Of a stretch of DNA of 15,729 bases, positions 7,598 to 15,264 are shown one piece after another (the stretch's first letter is position 1; each line of letters begins with the position of its first letter). Made by a program: the position numbers and the translations under genes. The notes beneath the pieces were generated by a model that was not told the origin of the DNA, ran no database searches, and saw only the letters and a program-made list of their open reading frames with translations. Source of the DNA: an uncultured Clostridia bacterium. GTDB lineage: Bacteria > Bacillota > Clostridia > Christensenellales > Aristaeellaceae. Where the stretch lies: contig CALNAU010000070.1 in NCBI GenBank assembly GCA_937874275.1, positions 1 to 15,729 on the forward strand, in the 5' to 3' direction.

Positions 7598-8169
7598 GGA
7601 ATGATAAAGTTGCTCCCGTGGCCGGGGTATGCCCGCAGGCCGTGGAGGCTCAGCAGCATGCGCAGCGACTCGCGCATCTGCGCCATGGAGCCGCCGGGCA
7701 AATCGGTGCGTCCATAGTCGCCGTCAAACAGCGTATCGCCCGTGAACAGGTGATCGCCCATGCGGTAGCTGACGCCGCCGGGCGTATGGCCTGGCGTACC
7801 CAGCACCTGGATGGTGATGCCCGCCAACTTCAAAATCTGTCCGTCGGTCACAAAATCCGTCGCCTGCGGGCGGGGGGCCACATCGCGCACAAAGCTGCCC
7901 GCCTGAAAGCGGGTTTTCTCCAGCATGGGGGCGTCGTCCTTGTGAATGTAGATGGGCACACCCGGGAACGCGTGCAGCGCGCCGGTGTGGTCCCAATGCC
8001 CGTGGGTCATCAGAATGGCCGCGGGCTGTCTGTCGCCCAGCGCGGCCTGAATCTTGTGGGCGTCGTCGCCGGGATCGACCAGCAGCGCGTCCTCGCGCTC
8101 GGGCAGATAGATGACATAGCAGTTCTCCTGCAGTTCGCCGGTGGGGATGATTTTGACTTGAATATCCAT
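7594..8169 (-). CDS. MBL-fold metallohydrolase, glyoxalase II-like
   Basis: A 191-residue metallo-beta-lactamase-fold hydrolase of the hydroxyacylglutathione hydrolase-like group. The metal ligands are complete: THGHWDH (55-61, giving H56, H58, D60, H61), H128 in TPGHTPGG, D145 in TGDTLF and H184 in YPGHG. Relatives hydrolyse thioesters such as lactoyl-thiols, but the substrate here is unknown. It is a little shorter than the usual 205-215, ending soon after the last His ligand. It sits 13 nt after dtd, with GAGGAG 5 nt before the ATG, and overlaps hemZ by 4 nt. Association with dtd and hemZ is a known clostridial arrangement and does not itself reveal the function. Confidence 0.92.
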   Translation of the reverse strand: MDIQVKIIPTGELQENCYVIYLPEREDALLVDPGDDAHKIQAALGDRQPAAILMTHGHWDHTGALHAFPGVPIYIHKDDAPMLEKTRFQAGSFVRDVAPRPQATDFVTDGQILKLAGITIQVLGTPGHTPGGVSYRMGDHLFTGDTLFDGDYGRTDLPGGSMAQMRESLRMLLSLHGLRAYPGHGSNFIIP

Positions 8170-8182
8170 GGGTACTCCTCAA

Positions 8183-8632
8183 TCAAAAGTTTTTGTGGCT
8201 GTCCAGCAGCAGGGTGACCGGGCCGTCGTTGACCAGCGCCACCTCCATGTGGGCGCGGAACTGCCCACGGGATACGGGGATGCCGCCTTGGGCCAGGTGG
8301 TCACAGCACAGCTCGTACAGGGCATTGGCGCGCACCGGTTCCTCGGCCTGGGTGAACCCCGGGCGGTTCTGCCCGCGGGCATCGCCCAGCAACGTGAACT
8401 GGCTCACCACCAAGGCCTCGCCGCCCACATCCGCCAGGGCCAGATTCATCTTGCACTGCTCGTCCTCAAAGATACGCAGCTTGCGAATCTTGTCCGCCAT
8501 GTACTGGGCATCCTTCTCGGTGTCGCCCACTTCCACGCCCAGCAGCACCATCAGCCCGTGGCCGATGGCGGAAATCCGCTCCTCGCCAACGGTAACCGAC
8601 GCCTGCCGCACCCGCTGTACCACTGCCCGCAT
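8183..8632 (-). CDS. dtd: D-aminoacyl-tRNA deacylase
   Basis: Removes D-amino acids (and Gly mischarged on tRNA-Ala) from tRNA, protecting translation. Its 149 residues are the standard length. The N-terminus MRAVVQRVRQASVTV is typical. The active-site segment SQFTL (77-81) and the Gly-cisPro motif in NDGPVT (135-140) are both present. The usual GxFGAxM before the last strand reads GQFRAHM, a mild deviation that does not touch the catalytic Thr or the Gly-Pro. GGAGG is 4 nt before the ATG. It lies 17 nt downstream of rel, in the same leftward operon. Confidence 0.97.
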   Translation of the reverse strand: MRAVVQRVRQASVTVGEERISAIGHGLMVLLGVEVGDTEKDAQYMADKIRKLRIFEDEQCKMNLALADVGGEALVVSQFTLLGDARGQNRPGFTQAEEPVRANALYELCCDHLAQGGIPVSRGQFRAHMEVALVNDGPVTLLLDSHKNF

Positions 8633-8649
8633 AGTTCCTCCCGTTCTGA

Positions 8650-10842
8650 CTAACTCACACTCCGGAACGCTTCCAGCACGTCCGAGCGCTTCTGTATTCT
8701 GGTGACGGCCTGGCGCAGCTGCTCCTTGCTGGTGACCTGCAGCACCATGTGGATGGTGACCGTGCCGTTCTTGTTGCTGCGCATGGAGACCGCCGTTACC
8801 GGCGCCCCCATGTCCGACACAAAGACGGTGATTTCGCCAAGCAGGCTTGGATGGTCGTAGGCCACGATGCGCACCGCGGCATTGAAGGTGCCCGTGCCTT
8901 CATCCGCCCAGCTCACCTGAATGGCGCGCTCGGGTTCGGAGTTGATCGCGTTGACACAGTCGGACTTGTGCACCGTGACGCCGCGGCCGCGGGTGACATA
9001 GCCCACAATCTCGTCGCCGGGCACCGGGTTGCAGCAGTGGGCAAAGCGCACCAGCATGCCCGGCCCGCCCTCCACATAGATGCCGTGTGTGGGCTTGCCC
9101 TGCTTGAGCACTTCCTTGGGCTCGGGCAGCGTGGGGCCCTTCTTCACATTCTCCTGCTCGGTCTCGCGCTTTTGCTCCTCCAGCAGGCGGGAGATGACGT
9201 AGATGGACGGCAGCCCGCCAAAGCCCACCGCGCCAAACAGCGTCTCCAAATCGGTGAAGGCGTATTTCTTCAGCAGCGGCTCCAGGTACTCCGCCTTGGT
9301 GATTTCGCCCAGCTTGACGCCGCGGCGCTTGGCCTCGCGCTCCAGCATCTCCCGGCCCTTCTGCACGTTTTCGCCGTGCAGCTCCCGCTTGAAAAACTGG
9401 CGTATCTTGGCCTTGGCCTGCTGGGTCTTGACCACATTGAGCCAGTCCATGCTGGGGCCCTTGGAGGCCGAAGAGGTCATGATTTCCACCCGGTCGCCCG
9501 TCACCAGCTCGGTATCGATGGGCACCATCTTGCCGTTGACCTTGGCGCCCACGCAGGCGTTGCCCACCTGCGAGTGGATGCGGTAGGCAAAATCCAGTGG
9601 CGTAGCGCCGCGCTGCATGTTGATGATATCGCCCTTGGGCGTGAAGAGGAAAACCTCCTCGCTGAACAGGTCGGTGCGCAGGCCGTCGATAAACTCCTTG
9701 CTGTCGCGGGTCTCGGACTGCCAGTCCAGAATCTGCCGCAGCCAGTAGAGCTTTTTATCCAGACCGCCGCCCGACACGCCTTCCTTGTAGTTCCAGTGCG
9801 CCGCGATGCCGTACTCGGCCACGCGGTGCATCTCGTAGGTGCGTACCTGCACCTCAAAGGGCGTGGGGATGCTGCGCCCGCCAATCAGCGTGGTGTGCAG
9901 CGATTGGTACATGTTGTTCTTGGGGACGGAGATATAGTCCTTAAACCGGCCGGGCACCTGATTCCACAGCGTGTGCACCGCGCCCAGCACGGAATAGCAG
10001 TCGGGGATGTTCTCCACCAACACGCGGATAGCAATCAGGTCGTATATCTGTTCGAAGTGTCGGTTTTGAATCACCATCTTGCGGTAGATGCTGTACAGGT
10101 GCTTGGGTCGGCCCTCAATCTCAAAGTTCTTGATGCCCATCTCGTCCAGCTTGTCGCGCAGGGTGGAGATGATGGTCTGTATCTGCTGCTCGCGCTCAAC
10201 GCGCTTGATGCCCACCTTGTGGGCCACCTCGCGATACCCCTCCGGGTCGATGTAGCGCAGGGCCAGGTCTTCAATCTCCTGCTTGATGGTGTATACGCCC
10301 AGGCGGTGAGCGATGGGCGCGTAGATGTCCAGCGTCTCATGCGCGATGGCCACCTGGCGCTCGGCCGGCTGAAAGCCCAGCGTGCGCATGTTATGCAGGC
10401 GGTCGGCCAACTTGATCAACACCACGCGGATATCCCGCCCCATGGCCAGTATCATTTTGCGCAGGGACTCGGCCTGCTGCTCCTCACGGTCGGTGAAGTT
10501 GAGGCGGCCCAACTTGGTCACGCCGTCCACCAGCTCCATGATTTCGCGGCCGAACTCCTTCTCGATGATGTCCAGGGTGATGTCGTCGTTATCCTCCACC
10601 GTGTCGTGCAGCAGGCCCGCTGCCACGGTGGGGCCATCCAGCATGATTTCCACCAGAATGCTCGCCACATTCTGCGGGTGAATAAAGTATGGCTCGCCGC
10701 TCTTGCGCAGCTGCCCGTCATGGGCCTGCTGCGCGAAGTGGAACGCCTTTTCGACCACAGCGAGGCTCTCCCCCGGATTGTATTGCTGCATCCGGCCGAT
10801 CATTTCCTCCAGGGTCAGGCATTCAAACTTGCTGTGGGCCAC
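8650..10842 (-). CDS. relA: Bifunctional (p)ppGpp synthetase/hydrolase (RelA/SpoT, Rel)
   Basis: Makes and degrades the stringent-response alarmone (p)ppGpp. Its 730 residues match B. subtilis Rel (734). Hydrolase HD domain: H55 in YFIHP, LLHDTVED (77-84) and LADRLHNMR (145-153), all consistent with an active hydrolase. Synthetase domain: YDLIAIRVLV (267-276), RFKDYISVPKNNMYQSLHT (299-317) and FEVQVRT (329-335). TGS domain about 394-455, with VFLFTPKGD. Conserved Cys segment AHCCNPVPGDEIVGY (601-615), and a C-terminal ACT domain about 655-727. Both enzyme halves look intact, as expected where one long Rel serves the cell. The start is GTG with AAGGAG 5 nt upstream, 9 nt after recJ. Clostridia usually call this gene relA or rel. 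Confidence 0.97.
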   Translation of the reverse strand: MAHSKFECLTLEEMIGRMQQYNPGESLAVVEKAFHFAQQAHDGQLRKSGEPYFIHPQNVASILVEIMLDGPTVAAGLLHDTVEDNDDITLDIIEKEFGREIMELVDGVTKLGRLNFTDREEQQAESLRKMILAMGRDIRVVLIKLADRLHNMRTLGFQPAERQVAIAHETLDIYAPIAHRLGVYTIKQEIEDLALRYIDPEGYREVAHKVGIKRVEREQQIQTIISTLRDKLDEMGIKNFEIEGRPKHLYSIYRKMVIQNRHFEQIYDLIAIRVLVENIPDCYSVLGAVHTLWNQVPGRFKDYISVPKNNMYQSLHTTLIGGRSIPTPFEVQVRTYEMHRVAEYGIAAHWNYKEGVSGGGLDKKLYWLRQILDWQSETRDSKEFIDGLRTDLFSEEVFLFTPKGDIINMQRGATPLDFAYRIHSQVGNACVGAKVNGKMVPIDTELVTGDRVEIMTSSASKGPSMDWLNVVKTQQAKAKIRQFFKRELHGENVQKGREMLEREAKRRGVKLGEITKAEYLEPLLKKYAFTDLETLFGAVGFGGLPSIYVISRLLEEQKRETEQENVKKGPTLPEPKEVLKQGKPTHGIYVEGGPGMLVRFAHCCNPVPGDEIVGYVTRGRGVTVHKSDCVNAINSEPERAIQVSWADEGTGTFNAAVRIVAYDHPSLLGEITVFVSDMGAPVTAVSMRSNKNGTVTIHMVLQVTSKEQLRQAVTRIQKRSDVLEAFRSVS

Positions 10843-10847
10843 AGGTT

Positions 10848-10853
10848 CTCCTT
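10848..10853 (-). promoter_or_regulatory. Ribosome binding site for the GTG start of rel
   Basis: AAGGAG on the minus strand, 5 nt before GTG 10842 and overlapping the recJ stop codon (10852-10854). It supports the non-ATG start and termination-reinitiation coupling with recJ. Confidence 0.65.
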
Positions 10854-13122
10854 ATTGCAGTAATTGGTAGAGCAGGCTGTCGGCGGGGTCACGCTTGGTC
10901 ATGGGCAGCAGGCGCAGCTGGTTGCCCTCCAGGGTGACGAGGTTCAGCTCCTGCAAAATGAGGGCGGCGGCGTGCGCGCGCATGGGCTGCCACCCAAGGT
11001 TCAGCAGGTGGCCATCCTGTCTGGCCTGTACATAGGCCAGGCGCAGGTCGTCCACGCTCAGGCGCAGGGAGGCCAGCAGACCCTCCAACGCTTCGGTGCG
11101 GGGCATAAAGTACAGCTTAGCCTCCGGGAACATCTGCGCCATGTACGCGGCCTCGGCCTCGCCCAGCAGGCCATCGCAGCATACCAGCGTGTCACAGGGG
11201 GCGTCAATGGCATCCAGCGGCACCCGGTACAGCACCGCGCTGCTGCCCCGCCGGTCGGCATAGGCGCCGGCAGCCGTTGTCAGCTGCGGCCAGCGGCGGT
11301 GCATACGCTGGGCCGTGTCCGCCGTGCGGCATAGCAACAGCGTGCCCCGCGGGGGCACTTCCTCCCCCGTCCAGGCCTCCGCCTGCGCAGGCAGCCTTGA
11401 TATATTCGACACGATGGCCGCCATATCCTGCATAAGGGCGCGCTGTTCGCCCACCGGGTCGGGCACGAAGGCCTGTTCGCCTGCGCGGTACGCCTGCAAC
11501 TGAAACTGTGGGCTGACCCGCCCGGCATATTCGTTGAGCGACAGGCGCACAATGGCGTCCAGCTGCGGAGGCATGCCCTCCGCCCGGTCCCCCTGGCCAA
11601 AGGCGATGCCGTCACGCAGCTCGTTGCCCGCGCGCAGTGCCATCTTCATGTGGCGGCCGTCAGCGCCCACGCGCCGGGCCGAGGCCAGCTGCACGCCTGC
11701 CAGCAAAAAGGCCGGAGCCGGGTTGCCGATGCCAAAGGGAGCCAGCATCTCCAGCCGCTGGATGGTATCGGTGCGCACATCGGCCAGGCTGAGCGGCGCG
11801 TCGAAATACACCTGGGGCACCAAGGGCTGGCCGCCCAATTGGGCGCGCACCGCCTCGTCAAAGCGCCGGCGCAGCGCCGGCACATTATCCAGCGGCAAGG
11901 TCATCCCGGCCGCCGCCTTGTGCCCGCCAAAGCGCACAAACAAATCACCGCAGGCCTTCAGCGCCTCATACAAGTCGATACCGCCAGCCGTGCGCCCGGA
12001 GCCGGTGGCCACACCGTCCTCCTCGGTGAGCACCACCGTGGGAAAGCCGTATCGCTCGGCCAATTTGCCCGCGGCCAGCCCCACCACGCCGCTGTTCCAC
12101 CCCTGGCCGCACAGCACAATGCTGTGGGCATGCAGCAGGTTTTCCTGGGCCAGCAGGGCCTCGGCCTGGTCAATCACCTGGCGCTCCTGCTGCTGGCGCT
12201 CGCGGTTGAGGTCGTCCAGCCGCTGGGCCAAAGTTTCGGCCTCGTCATCCCTGGTGGTGCGCAGCAGCTGCAGGGCATCCTGCGCGGTGTTCAGCCTGCC
12301 GCCCGCGTTGAGGCGGGGGGCCAGGCCAAAGCCAACGCGGTCCGACGTGACGCGCTGCCCCGGCGTCATGCCCGCAGCGCGCATCAGCGCCAGCAGGCCG
12401 GGGCGCCGGGTATCCGCCAGGGCCGTCAGGCCATGGGCGGCGATAATGCGGTTCTCGGAAAGCAGGGGCACCATATCGGCAATGGTGGCCATGGCCGCCA
12501 GGTCCAGCTGCCCCTTGGCAAAGGCCAGGCCATGCAGCGCGCAGGACAGTTTCCACGCCGTGCCCGCCCCGCAAAGGCCGGGGAAGGGATAGTCCCCCAG
12601 CAGCGGGTTGATGACGGCATCCGCCGGGGGCAATGTATCGGGCGGCTGGTGGTGATCGGTCACTATCACGCGCAGGCCCAGTTCGCGCGCCAGCGCTACC
12701 TCCTCCACCGCGGTGATGCCGCAGTCCACCGTAAGCAGCAGTTCGGCCTGGGGGGCCAGCTTGCGCACGGCATCGGCGTTGATGCCGTAGCCCTCGGTAT
12801 GCCTGTCCGGGATGTAGACCACCGTTTTCAGCCCGGTGGCACGCAGGGCTTCCTCGGCAATCACCGACGCGCACAGGCCGTCCACATCATAGTCGCCATA
12901 CACCACCGCCCGCGCCTTGCGCGCGCCCAGCTCCCGGATGAGGGCCACCGCCTGTGGCATGCCCAGCAAGCGTATGGGGTCGTGCAGGGCGTCCAGGCTG
13001 GGGTACAGGAACGCCTGCGCCTGCGCAGCATCGGTGATGCCCCGCGCGTGCAGCAGCGAAGCCAGCCAATCCTCGTACCCCGGGATTTGGTGGGGCTGCG
13101 CGCGGCGGATGAACGACTGCAT
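10852..13122 (-). CDS. recJ: Single-stranded-DNA-specific 5'-3' exonuclease RecJ
   Basis: DHH-family nuclease acting in recombination, mismatch and base-excision repair. It has 756 residues, close to B. subtilis RecJ (about 786) and longer than E. coli RecJ because of a C-terminal extension. DHH domain motifs: GDYDVDG (76-82), TVDCGI (131-136), VTDHH (154-158) and FGLAPRLNAGGRL (265-277). DHHA1 domain: WNSGVVG (342-348), GSGRTAGGIDL (374-384) and FGGHKAAAGM (398-407). An OB-like region begins near FGIGNPAP (463-470). The last roughly 190 residues form the Gram-positive C-terminal domain. The start has AAAAAGGAGGT 3-4 nt upstream, rather close but strong. It lies 114 nt from secF beyond a hairpin, so it probably has its own promoter. 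Confidence 0.96.
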   Translation of the reverse strand: MQSFIRRAQPHQIPGYEDWLASLLHARGITDAAQAQAFLYPSLDALHDPIRLLGMPQAVALIRELGARKARAVVYGDYDVDGLCASVIAEEALRATGLKTVVYIPDRHTEGYGINADAVRKLAPQAELLLTVDCGITAVEEVALARELGLRVIVTDHHQPPDTLPPADAVINPLLGDYPFPGLCGAGTAWKLSCALHGLAFAKGQLDLAAMATIADMVPLLSENRIIAAHGLTALADTRRPGLLALMRAAGMTPGQRVTSDRVGFGLAPRLNAGGRLNTAQDALQLLRTTRDDEAETLAQRLDDLNRERQQQERQVIDQAEALLAQENLLHAHSIVLCGQGWNSGVVGLAAGKLAERYGFPTVVLTEEDGVATGSGRTAGGIDLYEALKACGDLFVRFGGHKAAAGMTLPLDNVPALRRRFDEAVRAQLGGQPLVPQVYFDAPLSLADVRTDTIQRLEMLAPFGIGNPAPAFLLAGVQLASARRVGADGRHMKMALRAGNELRDGIAFGQGDRAEGMPPQLDAIVRLSLNEYAGRVSPQFQLQAYRAGEQAFVPDPVGEQRALMQDMAAIVSNISRLPAQAEAWTGEEVPPRGTLLLCRTADTAQRMHRRWPQLTTAAGAYADRRGSSAVLYRVPLDAIDAPCDTLVCCDGLLGEAEAAYMAQMFPEAKLYFMPRTEALEGLLASLRLSVDDLRLAYVQARQDGHLLNLGWQPMRAHAAALILQELNLVTLEGNQLRLLPMTKRDPADSLLYQLLQ

Positions 13123-13153
13123 GGGACCTCCTTTTTACGTTCGGTATCATTTG

Positions 13154-13182
13154 ATTATATCTGATATTCAAGAATGATTCAG
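13154..13182 (-). promoter_or_regulatory. Putative sigma-A-type promoter for recJ-rel-dtd-MBL-hemZ
   Basis: In the AT-rich gap upstream of recJ the minus strand has a perfect TATAAT (13154-13159) and, 17 nt before it, CTGAAT (13177-13182), a weak -35. The position, 32-37 nt before the recJ start, is sensible. The call rests mainly on the -10 and on the local AT richness against a GC-rich background. Confidence 0.45.
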
Positions 13183-13191
13183 CATGGCTAT

Positions 13192-13227
13192 GAGGAAAGC
13201 GCCAGCAGCATGGCTGGCGCTTTCCTC
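13192..13227 (-). terminator. Perfect 15-bp hairpin after secF, probable terminator
   Basis: GAGGAAAGCGCCAGC (13192-13206) and its exact reverse complement (13213-13227) flank a 6-nt loop. On the minus strand it begins 9 nt after the secF stop. There is no clean U-run outside the stem. If the inner AGCGCCAGC/GCTGGCGCT stem forms first, TTTCCTC acts as a poor U-tract. It may only partly terminate, or it may protect the secDF mRNA 3' end. Confidence 0.6.
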
Positions 13228-13236
13228 CGGATGGGT

Positions 13237-13878
13237 TTACTTTCTCTTGCCGAAGCGGGCAGCGCACATCATCCACAGGGAGGGGATGATGCACACCGCG
13301 GAGTAGAAGGAAACAATCAGGCCAACCGCCAGGGGCACCATGGCGCCCACCAGCGCGGCATTGCCGCTGACGGCGCCCGCGATAATCAGCAGGGCGGCCA
13401 TGATGACGGCCACCAGGCGCAGACCGGCGGTCTGGCGCACGGCTGCCGCGGCGATCTGGTCGTTATCCATATCACGCTGGGAGTTGGCGGTGCGCAGCTC
13501 GTGCATGGCGCGGATAATCGGCCAGCTCTGGCAGTAGGTGAACACGATGGAGAAGATAACCATCACGGGCATCACCACCGTCTGGGGCAGCGCAATGCTG
13601 ACCAGCGCCACCACAGCCAAGGTGAGCAGCTGATCGTGCAGCGCCACCGCGCCCAAGGTAAGGCCCACGGCCAGGCTGTAGCGCACCAGGCCGAAGATGA
13701 AGGTAACCAGCACGGTGACGGCCATGCTGATGTACAGCGCGTCCATGGCGACCATCTCGCGGCCACTGCCCAGGAATTTGAGGCCGATGCCGGCAGCCGC
13801 CACGGCAATGCCGGCCACGATGACCAGCAGGGACAGGTACAAGGCCTTGGGGGCCGATTTCATGTTGACGTTGCTCAC
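13237..13878 (-). CDS. secF: SecF-like translocase subunit, lacking the P4 domain
   Basis: A 213-residue membrane protein directly after secD; SecF is usually about 290-320. About six membrane segments can be seen: 12-36, 46-65, 69-95, 99-117, 151-171 and 175-200. TM3 keeps the SecF hallmark ALHDQLLTL (79-87, usually ALxHDxxxT). However, the large extracytoplasmic P4 domain between TM1 and TM2 is reduced to roughly ten residues (37-46). In TM4 the NDT...FDRIRE signature reads VFTYCQSWPIIR (112-123), with no acidic residue. The GTG start is supported by AAAGGAGG 8 nt upstream; the in-frame ATG at 13863 is a weaker alternative. SecDF normally uses the proton gradient to help protein export, but this version probably cannot do so in the known way. 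The secF identity rests on the TM3 motif, membrane topology and gene order. Confidence 0.78.
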   Translation of the reverse strand: MSNVNMKSAPKALYLSLLVIVAGIAVAAAGIGLKFLGSGREMVAMDALYISMAVTVLVTFIFGLVRYSLAVGLTLGAVALHDQLLTLAVVALVSIALPQTVVMPVMVIFSIVFTYCQSWPIIRAMHELRTANSQRDMDNDQIAAAAVRQTAGLRLVAVIMAALLIIAGAVSGNAALVGAMVPLAVGLIVSFYSAVCIIPSLWMMCAARFGKRK

Positions 13879-15216
13879 TTAAGCCGCCTCCTTTTTCGCG
13901 CTGCCGCTGGTATACAGGGCGCTGTTGGTGCCAAAGAGGTTGATTGCGTTGCTCATCAGGATGCGCATCACGATGCCCATCAGCACCAGGTCAACCAGCA
14001 CGCCCAGGCCGAAGGTGCGCATAAAGGCGCCAATCTGCTGATGGTCCACGATGATGAGGATGACGGCCAGCAGCAGTAAGGCGGCCAGCACATCAATGGC
14101 CACCTTGCCGGGGCCGGCATAGGCATCCTTGACCGACTGGCGGATGGCGCGGCCACGGTCCAGGTCGCTCTTCATGCTGCGGTAGAGCAGCAGCAGGGCG
14201 TACACCAGCAGGCCAAAGCTGCCCCACACGGCCAGCAGCGTCGCCACGGTGAACCCGCTGCGCACCAGCGCCGCCAGGAAGTAGGTCGCCACCAGCTGAA
14301 TGCCCATCAGCCACACGGCAATCAGGCCGCCCAACCGATAGGTCAACAGGAAGTACAGGCTAATCAGCAGCACCACGGCGGCCAGCGCCCAAATGACGGT
14401 GTTTTGCACCTTGGCGCCAAACAGCGGCGCGCCGTTCTCGTTGCTCTCATGGGTGAGCACCAGGGGCAGCGGGCCATACTGCATCATGGAGGCATAGGCC
14501 ACGGAATTTTCGTGGTTAAAGCCGGGCAGCGAGGCCTGGCCTTCGGTCAGCGCCTGGTTGATGCCGGGGTTGGCCACCGCCGTGCCGTCAATCATCAGCT
14601 GCATGCTCTGGCCAATCAGCTCGGCCGTCTTGTCGGCGAAAATCTGCTTGCCTTCATTATCCAGCAGGAAGCCGATGGCATAACTGCCGTCCTGCGGGTT
14701 GAGGCCGTAGTTGGCCTGCTTCACATGCTCCCAGGTGAGGAAGGGTGTTCCGTCGGGCGCGGCAAAGGCGAAGTCGCCCCGCTGGGCCATCATCTCAAAG
14801 GCGTGGTCGTGGGTGCCATCCAGCGGCAGGGTGAGGCGAATCTTGTTGCCTTCGATGACCTCGGCCTGCGCGCTGTTCCAGCCGCCAAAGGCCAGACGCT
14901 TGCCAAGCAGGCTGACGGTTTGCTTCAGTTGCTCCTCGGTCACCTCGCCGCCCTCAGCCACAGGGGCCGCGGTATAGGTCTGCACCAGGTTCTCCCCCAG
15001 GTCCGCGCCCGGCACCAGCGCCTGGCGCCAAGTGCTGCTCTGCGACGGGGTGGGGATCCAGGCCAGCAGCTTGTACAGGCCCTGGTTATCCAGATTCATG
15101 CCGCGCACGCCGATGAAGGCGGCGGCCAGCGTCAGCGCCAGCAGCACCACCAATGTAACGGCGGCGACGGCCTTGCTGTTCATGGGTTTTTTGGTTTGTT
15201 TCACGGGCTTTGCCAT
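13879..15216 (-). CDS. secD: SecD-like translocase subunit, divergent
   Basis: A 445-residue SecD homologue. TM1 is at 15-36. An extracytoplasmic P1-type domain follows, in which GKRLAFGGWNSAQAEVIEGN aligns with SecD RINALGVSEPxVxxxGxN. IGFLLDNEGKQIFADKT (181-197) and MIDGTAVANPGI (208-219) match the SecD Fxx.T and LDGxxxxAP segments, and YGPLPLVL (247-254) matches GxLP. Five more membrane segments follow at about 270-292, 296-316, 322-346, 371-391 and 396-420. The N-terminal GLDLxGG motif is not recognisable (PGADLGEN at 69-76 is the nearest). In TM4 the conserved Asp of MAVDANVLIFERI is Tyr339. The RBS GAGAGGAAACGAAC precedes the ATG. Its stop directly abuts the secF GTG. Confidence 0.83.
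   Translation of the reverse strand: MAKPVKQTKKPMNSKAVAAVTLVVLLALTLAAAFIGVRGMNLDNQGLYKLLAWIPTPSQSSTWRQALVPGADLGENLVQTYTAAPVAEGGEVTEEQLKQTVSLLGKRLAFGGWNSAQAEVIEGNKIRLTLPLDGTHDHAFEMMAQRGDFAFAAPDGTPFLTWEHVKQANYGLNPQDGSYAIGFLLDNEGKQIFADKTAELIGQSMQLMIDGTAVANPGINQALTEGQASLPGFNHENSVAYASMMQYGPLPLVLTHESNENGAPLFGAKVQNTVIWALAAVVLLISLYFLLTYRLGGLIAVWLMGIQLVATYFLAALVRSGFTVATLLAVWGSFGLLVYALLLLYRSMKSDLDRGRAIRQSVKDAYAGPGKVAIDVLAALLLLAVILIIVDHQQIGAFMRTFGLGVLVDLVLMGIVMRILMSNAINLFGTNSALYTSGSAKKEAA
13887..13894 (-). promoter_or_regulatory. Ribosome binding site for the GTG start of secF
   Basis: AAAGGAGG on the minus strand, 8 nt before GTG 13878 and within the last codons of secD. It decides the GTG over the downstream ATG at 13863. 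Confidence 0.7.
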
Positions 15217-15264
15217 GTTCGTTTCCTCTCTTCATTCACATAATGGGGTGGATGCGGGAAACAT

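Noticed and set aside
8749..10863. A 704-codon open frame on the + strand opposite rel
   Set aside because: It is antisense to a complete Rel with all motifs, rich in His, Ala, Val and Leu, and shows no domain. Long antisense frames are expected opposite GC-rich genes with strong third-position bias.
11650..13164. A 504-codon open frame on the + strand opposite recJ
   Set aside because: Same cause: it mirrors RecJ codon structure, has low-complexity Gln, Ala, Gly and His composition, and carries no motif or RBS that would suggest a gene.
13174..14079. A His-, Gln- and Asp-rich 301-codon + strand frame opposite secF and the end of secD
   Set aside because: The odd His-rich composition arises from reading hydrophobic membrane-protein codons in antisense. 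It is not evidence for a metal-binding protein.
13237..15216. secD/secF as decaying pseudogenes
   Set aside because: Both frames are uninterrupted, abut precisely, have good RBSs and keep membrane topology. Substitutions are hydrophobic-for-polar within helices rather than frameshifts, so divergence under selection fits better.
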